NCBI RefSeq assembly: GCF_000143535.2
Contig: NC_037324.1
Span: forward strand, 558,001 to 622,000
Direction of reading: 5' to 3'
Length of the DNA stretch: 64,000 nucleotides
From: Botrytis cinerea B05.10
Taxonomy: Eukaryota; Ascomycota; Leotiomycetes; Helotiales; Sclerotiniaceae
A model generated the notes under the pieces. It was not told the origin of the DNA, searched no databases, and saw only the letters and a list, made by a program, of their open reading frames with translations. Every line of letters starts with the position of its first letter. The stretch's first letter is position 1. The translations under genes and the position numbers were made by a program. Below are positions 55,618-64,000 of this stretch, in pieces.

Positions 55618-56920
55618 ATGCCTTCTTTGTTTGGTATTGTCATTCCTAAGAGCTTGATGCTCTTATTTGCTTACACCATCCTACTTGCTCCGCTCCTTGG
55701 TTTCACAAGTGCCGAAGTCACTCATAATCCAGCAGCTCTCCCCGCCGATCAACTTGTTTCTCAAGCTGCTCAGATTAAGGTTGATAATTTTACACAAGCA
55801 ATCAACTCACCTATCCATCACCAACACCAGCACCACCACAATGAGAACCGTCACAACCATGCCTTCAACATCAGTGCGCGTAACGATCCAGCCCTCTATG
55901 CTGCGCGAGTTATAAAGGGCAGACAACTGTATTGCACCATGATGGACAGTCTTGCTCTCACAACTCAGAAAAATGGCGGAGTATCTCAAGAAGCTTTGAT
56001 CAACGATCCTGGAAACCTTTACACAGAGGGATTTAGGACTTATGTCTTGAAAGCAGACGATGAGCATGGACCTGTCTTTGGAGAAGCATTGGATGAACCA
56101 CTGAATTTCCTTGGATCAGATGTTTGGGAGTCAGATGAGCCTATGCCAGTCTTGGTTCGTGAAGCGCACACTGCGAAAGGATTCTCTCAAATCGACACAC
56201 TTGATCCAGAAATATGGCATGATAGTTCTCGCCTTGTAGAAGTAAGTACCATCGATAATCATATCTTCCCTAATGTAAACTAACATATGAACTTCAGCCA
56301 ACAGGAGCGGAGTGGGAAACTTTGATCAACTGTGATCCTGGTCTTCTTGTAGCAGACAGAAACGTGAGTCCAGCCTCACTGGGTTTCAACAAGAATGCCA
56401 ATGATGTCCCCCGGATATGGAGTTGGTCTGATGCAGTTTTCCTATACTACAAGAGAGTCTGCGGTTTGTTATCCCATGAAATCCCTTACTTGATGAACAA
56501 TCACTAAATTTCGTTATCATAGGTACTTCTGCTGTCAAAAATCTAGAATGGATTATCCGAGCAGGAATTGTCAACATAGACACCAACACAATGGTCAAGA
56601 TGGCGTTGAGAGCAAGTGGACATGGTACTATACCACTCTGGGGAGATAGGATAACTATCCACCCAACTGACGATCCTTTCTTTGCTATTCTTGGAAGCAA
56701 GAACGGTGCTGGTATCGGCTATCTACTCAATACTCACAAGGATATAATAACTGGTCTGGGTGTCAAGAAGGTTAACAGCATAACCATTTGGACGTACGGA
56801 GATGAGGCTCTTGATGTCAGCAGTACAACTACGGATGACTTTCCTGACCACACACTTTGTTTACTCTTTGAGATCGTCCCTGTTACTTCACCAAATCAGA
56901 TCCCCCCACCAACTGTTTGA
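55618..56920 (+). CDS. Secreted protein of unknown function with a His-rich patch
   Basis: Exons 55618-56241, 56298-56463 and 56523-56920 give 395 aa. The frame is open from 55414, but ATG 55618 starts a clear signal peptide (MPSLFGIVIPKSLMLLFAYTILLAPLLG...TSAEV), which decides the start. A His/Asn-rich patch (residues 62-79, HHQHQHHHNENRHNH) could bind metal. The rest looks folded, with four or five cysteines (LYCTMMD, INCDPG, RVCG, TLCLLF) and a C-terminal part with KMALRASGHGTIPLWGDRITIHP and GIGYLLNTHKDIITGLG. No family is recognised. Its head-to-head position with the GH71 glucanase suggests, but does not show, a cell-wall or apoplastic role. Confidence 0.75.
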
Positions 56921-59160
56921 GAGAAACAAGCAATGAAGCATTCAGAGCATTGAAACCTTCATGTTATGGAGGAAATAATGTTCAAAAAGGTTGCTTAGTT
57001 AGACTGCAAGGATGGAGTTCATCAGGAACATCTATCAGATAGGAAAGCTCTAGACAAAATTAATTTAATGACACAAGAACATACAAAACTCTTCTCGCCA
57101 TTTCTCCGTGAGTGATATGTAAATTTGCATAAATTCGAGAAGCTGCCAGCTTTACATATAACCATAATGAGAGTGATGTTGAAATAAACATATTTTGATG
57201 TTCCGGCATCCCGGATTATTGGCCGGTTAGTCAGCAACCCCAGAAATGGCGGGTGCGGGGATTGCCAAGTGAGACAGTCCCCAAAGTTATTAAACACATA
57301 GTAATCAATCCAATTATCATTTGCTGTTGAGGTCGATGTTGATGGAAATATGCCATCTAATTGCTTGGTTATAGCTAACAGTTCAAAAGCTTTCGTCAAA
57401 CTGAAGTTTTTCAACAACCCTTGAATCCGTGCACCTACTGTTCTAAATACCATTCAGGCATATCAACAATATCTTTTGATGAGATTCCAAGATCGTGCTT
57501 CCATGATTTTCCGTTTTGAGTTTCTTCTATGTAATTTTTCGAGTAAGAGGGTTGACATGTAATGGCAAAAGACTTGTGAATGAGGTAACCTCTCAGGCAA
57601 CATTTCAAGCCTATGAACAATCCACAGGTTATAAACTGACAGCCAGCAAGGAAATGTCACTGGGCCCTTGGTTCAACACATGGCAGAAGAAAAGTCTCTT
57701 TCTGACCATAAATTTGTGTTCACTCGAGACATCGTGGTTTAATTCCGATGAGTATTGGCCTTTAGATAATGAGAAAAACACCCAATACCAGAAAGGGGAT
57801 GACTAGTCCAATAACATAACTGCAGCGAGAACAAGCTCGTGTGGATTTATTTTCAGAACTGTCTTAAAGTTATCCAAACATTTCCACATCCTATATACGA
57901 TTGCTAGATCCAAGCAGGACTCTAATCACAAGTCGTAACAGGTGCCGTGTGAAAGTTTGCACGGCGATGCAGCAATTCAAAATCAGCAGCAACTAAGCTA
58001 CGAAAAGGGGACAATGGCGTTAAAAGCTGCAAAAGATCTCGCCATGAGGACTTTCAAGCAGAGTACCAAACTTTCCAAAGGATATGGCCATCTTGTTCCC
58101 GCCCAAATAAATTATGGGATAGAAATAATGGGCTCTCAGGGAGTTTATCGCTTACGATGAAATAGCCCCACAGACATGCTCCGCCCAACCACCGGAAATG
58201 TCATAAATTTCCTTCCTCCCCGTAATAGTAAAACAAACAAACAAACCTACTAATAAAGAAGAACGGCAAGCATCCGAAGACGAGCCTTTTACCTGTTCAA
58301 GAGAGAAATATCGTCATCTACCAAAGTAATTACCAATTACTACGCCTCCGCACCCACGGAGAACCAATTTCCGAAGCACAATAACCAACACCAACCAACC
58401 AACCAACTAAAATTACCCAATAGTCCCTTACCCAATTCACCACTCTCTACTCACCACCCACCCACTTTCTCACTAGCCATAAAGAAAATACCCAATATCC
58501 ATACCCGTCATCTATTTGTCACCTGCCTGACACGCATCACACTCGGGACCATAATTTCCACGTTCCAGACGCAAGCAACACAGCACGCGTAACACAACAT
58601 TAACTGAAACATCCACGACCGCTCAATCCCGCAGCGTGCCGTATGGCCGCCCGCCGAGAACCGTTTCTGTGTAATCAGCGCACAACATAAAACACTTGAT
58701 GGATCTGTGTAATCTTTAGTACGATGCAGAGATCCTGAACTGCAGCTTTGGATCCTCGTGGAGTCTTGTGTAGCGTAACTAAGCCACCAGGCGAGCTTAA
58801 CAGCAAGGCGAAGTTTGAGAGGCTGAAATTAACAGAGTGACTAATCTAGGTGGAGCGATTGAGGAGATGATAGAGAATGAGGCCAAAGAAGTATCATTCA
58901 TTGAACTGCTGTACTGCTTTGTGAAAATTCATGGATTACTATATTCAAGCCTCCATTCATTTCGTATACATCTAATTAATTAAGTACGTAGATTAATTCC
59001 CAATGAGTGTGGTATCAAATCAAATCATGAATAACCCTCGACTATCTCGCCATGAATATCAGCGCTCAAGCTTTTCATCCCTCCCAACCCTAATCCAGCG
59101 AAGCGAATTGAAAATGCCTTTCCCCCATTAAACTCCATCCTTATTATCCGTCAAAAGTAC
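56921..59160. other. Intergenic region, 2.2 kb
   Basis: Open frames around 57022-57810 on both strands have mildly protein-like composition but no domain, no start context and no consistent splicing; a decayed gene is possible. Simple CAAC/CAAA runs lie at about 58230-58410. The last 600 bp are a 3' flank of the cupredoxin gene and otherwise empty. Confidence 0.45.
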
Positions 59161-60815
59161 TCATCGGTAACCTTTACCCACTTCGCTTCTCATCCTTCCC
59201 GCATACCCACTCTCGCTATCTGTATACGAAAACGGCCTTTCTCTTTCCGGGGAAGGCGCGCCCGCTGTCATACTTGCGGATCTGCTTGGAGCTGGAAGCT
59301 CGACCGGGCCATGTCCTTGGTTTTGCCTTTCTTTTTCTTGTAACCTATAGTGGATTGATCAGCATACGCGCTTTTTACAATACCTCCAGATATGGATTGA
59401 AGGAATAAATAAGAATAGAATAAAACATACCTCAAAGCGTCCTGTGCACTCCTATCATCCATCTCACTCAGAGTATGTCCTCCATAACCTTGTGAACTTA
59501 AATGTGACTCGTGATGAAGCGCCGGGCTAGGGAACCCAGGACTTCCCATCGGACTTCCAACCGACACACTTTGATACTGACCATTCCTAACCGTCTGCAT
59601 ACCCACCTCATCAATCGGCGGACTTCGGCTTCTGAAACTGTTCGTATCAGGATCCGTGTAAGCACCATGATGGGGTGAAAATCTTCCAGATGCGGCATCT
59701 AAGCCCGATAGACCAGACGCGAACTTGGACATGTTTGGATAATTGGCTTCGGAAACTGTACGGCCGCCTTGCGACATATATGAGTTATGAGTGTCGTCGT
59801 AAGGGTTGCTGCTAGCTGGAGGCCCGGACGATGGTCCATTGTGGAATACTTCTTTCATGGTTCGGTGGCGACCACACATGTAAAATAAAGCGCCGGCTAA
59901 AGCAATTACAGCGACTGCACCAACGACGATACCAGCAATAGCGCCCGGTGGGAATGATTTATGAGAGGAAGTAGAAGCCACGGCTTTTGCGGTTTCCAAG
60001 GGAAAATATTCATTAGGAGAGAACTCCATCGTTGCGTTTTCAGCATACGCAAACTGAACATCGAAGGTTTGTGTAGCATTGGCATTGATGACTCCCACCA
60101 TACCCTCTTGACATGCACCAGGAGCCGAACAATAGAAGAATATGGGTTCGGTATCGTTAATGACTAAGTTAAATGTAGGCGGCTAGTTAAGACTTGTCAG
60201 CGTCATTTGATCGATTTGAGGAAATAACGAGTGTCTAACATTATTCGAGACAATAGAAATAGGTTCGAAACCACTCCAAAATCCAATCTTTCCTGCCCCG
60301 GTGTCTTCGTATGGTATGCATGGTTCTGTAAGGTCAAAATCAACTATTGTCTATCAACAAAAGATTTGGGGAGAAATACGTTTGTATTCTGCTCTCGCCA
60401 CAGAATGATTTAGTGGATAAAAGCGAAACTCTACAGAAGCACGTTAGTCAAACATAAATACGATGTTTAACATAATACCCTACCAATAACATCTCCAGGA
60501 TTCGCCGTTAACTCTCTAGGTTCATAGTTGAGACCATCCTGATAGTCATTAACATTCAATTGTTGCACAATTGTAATCGCAAGATTGACTTACTGCACCA
60601 ACAGAAACAACGTGCGTCGAAACAGCAGTCTTCGAAGCGCTTATCGATGAACTTGTGGATGAACTTGTGGTGGATGCCGATGAAACAAAGCTTGTTCTTG
60701 ACGCTGAAGCTGTGGAAGAACTATCCGCGATTGAACTTCCCGTACTAGAACTTTCCGCCCGGACCGAAGCAAGGATTGACAGCCCTAACAGAGCGAACAG
60801 CCTTGACAGCATCAT
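59161..60815 (-). CDS. Ser-rich cupredoxin-domain membrane protein
   Basis: Exons 60594-60815, 60484-60538, 60380-60430, 60240-60325, 59431-60182 and 59161-59344 give 449 aa (448 from the second ATG). A signal peptide (MLSRLFALLGLSILASVRA) and a Ser/Thr stalk are followed by a cupredoxin-like domain (about 70-190): ANPGDVIEFRFYPLNHSVARAEY, PCIPYEDTGAGKIGFWSGF and FFYCSAPGACQEGMVGVIN. The His, Cys and Met copper ligands are present, but the usual second His before Cys-x-x-x-Met is absent. One transmembrane helix (GAIAGIVVGAVAVIALAGALFYMC) leads to a long cytosolic Ser/Pro/Gly tail. The last exon replaces a false continuation and gives the basic/Gln-rich end. It is probably a surface protein; its function is unknown. 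Confidence 0.85.
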
Positions 60816-61728
60816 TTTGAACGTTAAGTCGTCAATTAATTAATGCGATTTGTAAAGAATGAACGTTATCATGCTGCAAGAAAAACAAAACAAAGAATAA
60901 AGAATGTGAAAAGGGTACAGAAATCAGGCGGAAATCTTACTTACATGCGGGGTGGTGGTCCATATCAAGAACCGACCAGCGAAGCCAGCCCCGGTGAAAA
61001 GATAACTTGGGACAGTATGTAGAGAGCAGTGATAGTGTGCGGCTGAGTAAGAGAACAGCCTGGCAAATCTTGCAAATCTTTCCAGATTTTCACGTAGTAT
61101 CAACTGAATAAACTTGGCATAGAGTACAGCGGTGTATTACCCGGTAGCTACGAGAGATTTGGGGACATAATAATTCACGTTTATCTTGAGGCCATCCGTA
61201 CCGAGTGCTTCGAAAAGTGCGGAAGTTCTGAGGCGTTTTTGTTGGCTGTATTCACCCATCACGTAAACTATCCCCATGAAAAAAAGAGGACCCGATGTGT
61301 AGCAATGTAGCATGTATGTAATTTACCCACAAGGAAGTTCATATCTTTAGAAATACCATTCCTATCTAGGGAAAATCAGAAAAAATCGATATCGGACGCA
61401 GCCTCCACTTGTAGGATTCTGCATGGAAAGAATGGGGGCTGGAATCATTGATTGACAGAATCCAGGCTTAGGACCGATGCTTGTCGGTAACCGTGCCAAT
61501 GGTAAGCGAATTTCCAAAAGCCTTACGCATTGACCGAATCAACCCCTGAAGGGCCCCTTGCCTGCTTACATCTCGTATTTGCCTAATTTCTTGATTGAGA
61601 TTCGCGTGGAAAATGTTGTGGAAGTGGTGTGACAGCGCAATTTTCGACCAATGAAGTACAGAATATGTTTTTACAATTGACAAGAATCTAATCTTGTATA
61701 TGGGTATATGGCACACCTTTAAAATCGA
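60816..61728. other. Promoter of the cupredoxin gene and 3' flank of ALG6
   Basis: About 900 bp of non-coding sequence. A minus-strand frame at 61468-61716 has no domain. Confidence 0.5.
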
Positions 61729-63591
61729 TCACTGAACCTTCTTCGCTTTCGCCTTTATCTTTTCCGTCTTCGAGGACTGCAGAAGACCGCTTTCAACAGC
61801 CAAGGACCATAGGCACCATAAGTAACATATACCAAACCCAGAGACTCCAACTGCGACATTCATTACTACCCAAAAATCAGGAAAAGGAGCAGGTGGTGTC
61901 CAGAAAATTTCTCCTAAATGCCAAGCGACCATTGCCTGGTAGAAGAGCGTGTGTATCAATGTTGTCCCGAATCCTATCCAATTGCCATCATTATGCTGCG
62001 CATACACCTCAAAAGAAAAGGGTGGAAGCCCAAGAAGGTATAGCCACAAGAGAACCAGAACGAAGTAAGGAACACGCAACTCTACTCTTTGCAATAATGG
62101 AAACATTGTGAAAGCACCAAGAACATTGGCAAATGCTATCCATGATCGGGTTCCTTTGCTAAGTCCTCCTCGACCAGCCAACATCACAGTCATCGGCATT
62201 AGAGGCAGCAAAACGCTTTTCTCGTGTACCTGGAAACTGAATAGGAAGAATCCCCACGCTGATGTTGCTAAGGCCAATGGCAATAGGTCTTTTCGTGGTT
62301 TGAAGAAGATAATCAAGCATGGAGGAGTGATGGATGCTAGAGTGATGAGTAGTGAAGCTTTTTGAAGAAGACCCTGGTCAAAGTTTCGGAGCTTGATAGC
62401 GACATTCAATGCACACCAGAAGTTGGCCACTTTATCTTCAAAAAGGCCCCGCGCGAAGGGGAACACTCGGTATATGACCTGTGCACTTTGCTGTATGATA
62501 GGATAATACCAAGCGCGGTAATCAAACATGTACGAAAGATGGCTAAGAATGGGTAATGGCGCTGCATAACCATCAAGCTCTGGTCGGGCACTGATACCCT
62601 GACTTTTATCGTAGATAGCACCCAGGAACAGGGGCAAGAATAGGACCGCGAATGATACCAAAGTAACAATCGCGATGCCTAAGAACCTAGGAATATTGAT
62701 AGGAAATATGCACACTCCCAGTAGGTATGCAAACATTGCAGGAGCATAATATAAAGCCATCTGCTTGAATCCCAATGCCATGACAAAAAACACACAGCTC
62801 CACATGTATCTTCCAGCTAGTACACTAGACATGCTAGCCAGAACCAATCCAAGCATAACTGTATTGTATTGAAAATGTGCATGGTCGATGAGGATTGACC
62901 CAGGTTGCATAAGTATTGCTGTCAGAGCAATTGATGCTGTCCATATATTTACAGCTTGGAGCTTGCTTAACCGCCGAACGAAGATGACCGCTGCGGGTAC
63001 GAACACTAGATATTCGGAAATAATAACTGTAGCTCTCATGAAAACCTTCATTGTTGGATCATCGAGTCCTCGCGATGTGTGTAAGGCGAACCACGAGGGG
63101 TTTATAAGTCCTCCAATCTTTCCAAGAACCCAACTATGATATGCGGTTAAGGGCGGATAGTCCAATCCCCACCATTCGAGATCATGGAAGTACCATTGTG
63201 AGATCGGAAGTTGTGTTGTAATCTCCATCCAGTGTCTCTGAGCTTCGTAATCGCCATGCATCGGTGGGCTTTGAAATCCTGCCATGAAGAGTCAGTAACA
63301 GAGCTCAGGGTAGTTGGCAGATTTTACAAACGTACCAGAGTATCCCCAAAGTCCAGCAGCCCACCTAAACAAGCCCACGGCCATCAGTATTAGAGGAAGA
63401 ACCACCCATTGCGATGTCGAACTACGCGCAGACCAAAGTAGAGAGGCCAATGGATATGTAGGTTGATTTCCACTCATACGCCTAGCTGTTGGCGTGGTAG
63501 GAGTGACTATTGAATCACTCTCAGACATAGCTTTTTTTGATCGTTGACCTCGCGATCGAGTTTTGTGCGGCGAGGGAGAAGGTCCAGCCAT
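61729..63591 (-). CDS. ALG6: Dolichyl-P-Glc:Man9GlcNAc2-PP-dolichol alpha-1,3-glucosyltransferase
   Basis: Exons 63336-63591 and 61729-63278 (57-nt intron) give 601 aa. ALG6 is an ER multipass enzyme that adds the first glucose to the lipid-linked oligosaccharide used for N-glycosylation. A 60-residue basic/Ser-rich cytosolic start precedes about 11-13 helices. Family marks are PPMHGDYEAQRHWMEIT, QWYFHDLEWWGLDYPPLTAYHSW (with the catalytic acidic residue), LIDHAHFQYNTVMLGL, FKQMALYYAPA, LFEDKVANFWC and FSFQVHEKSVLLPLMP. The intron join G|GFQSPP restores the conserved luminal loop. The C-terminus is lysine-rich (KIKAKAKKVQ), typical of ER retention. It is complete and probably functional. Confidence 0.95.
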
Positions 63592-64000
63592 TGTCACCGA
63601 ATGATTGAAGCCGAATAACGTGCTATTATCATTGCTCGAAACAAAATACAAGATTGGGACTGGAATACGTTGGGTCGGTCATGTATTAACTTAAATTTGT
63701 GGGGGTGGTGTGCGATGAACACCACGACATTTATTTTATCCTTGCGCTTAGCCATGATGACACGCTTCAACTTTTGCATCTGTGTACCAACAACATCTAC
63801 GCCAACTCCCAATTGAATGTTTTGTTTACGCGCGTCATATTCTCACATTTTTTGATGTTACGCTTTCAGAAAATCCATCGTAGAAATTACCTAAGCAACT
63901 CTGGCTAATCGCCTAAGAAAATTCTACACCATCCAATATACGTAGTTGTATAGGAGGCCTTCAAGTCGAAGCGATCCAACTCCGTGCACACATATCCTAG
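63592..64000. promoter_or_regulatory. ALG6 promoter and right edge
   Basis: 409 bp upstream of ALG6 to the window end. No second gene start is recognised. Confidence 0.45.

Noticed and set aside
57022..57810. Overlapping frames of 60-143 codons on both strands as a gene
   Set aside because: No domain, no start context and no splice path joins them; at best a decayed gene, so left as intergenic.

Overview
The window is nuclear DNA of a filamentous ascomycete. Genes are single transcription units with short introns (mostly 47-75 nt, GTRAGT donors, CTRAY branch points, CAG/TAG acceptors), lie on both strands, and are separated by AT-rich spacers. The gene content (dapB-type dipeptidyl aminopeptidase, GH11 xylanase, GH71 alpha-1,3-glucanase, a scytalone-dehydratase-fold enzyme, Ser-rich cupredoxin surface protein) fits a plant-associated Leotiomycete such as Botrytis or Sclerotinia. 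The genus is inferred from protein recognition, not proven.

Left part (1-27 kb): a truncated gene at the left edge (-); SPC2 (-) and EMC3 (+) facing away from one promoter; a BTB protein (+); RPF2 (-) opposite a PMP24/PXMP4-like peroxisomal protein (+); vacuolar dipeptidyl aminopeptidase B (+); a Cys-rich unknown (-); a small tail-anchored-looking protein (+); an amino-acid permease (-) with a nested palindrome in its promoter; a secreted GH11 xylanase (-) with XlnR- and CreA-like sites upstream; and MMS19 (-).

Middle (27-42 kb): MTD1 (+), followed by 3.7 kb without a gene. That gap carries the most unusual structure in the window: at least 13 direct copies and one inverted copy of a 29-nt block (TTTTGTTGCATRTC...GCCCAG), spaced irregularly about 60-145 bp apart. 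Then come a MAPEG protein (+) with a sharp strand-composition switch, an ELMO/CED-12 protein (-), an acidic unknown (-), the mitochondrial thiamine pyrophosphate carrier (-) and a gamma-butyrobetaine/trimethyllysine-type dioxygenase (+).

Right part (43-64 kb) is more accessory. It starts with a compact group: scytalone-dehydratase-like enzyme (-), SDR (+), TRI12-type MFS exporter (+), and a wrecked cytochrome P450 that keeps only its N-terminal and heme-loop ends. A very large GH71 glucanase with Cys-rich modules (-) follows; one 49-residue module appears to be one base short. Last are a secreted His-rich unknown (+), a Ser-rich cupredoxin membrane protein (-) and ALG6 (-).

SPC2, EMC3 and ALG6 belong to ER protein biogenesis and glycosylation. 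TPC1, MTD1 and the dioxygenase serve cofactor and one-carbon/carnitine metabolism. The xylanase, GH71 enzyme and secreted proteins act outside the cell. The SCD-like/SDR/MFS/P450-relic group looks like a small, partly decayed specialised-metabolism or detoxification locus.

All exon structures were assigned by eye from splice signals, reading frame and family knowledge, without transcript data.
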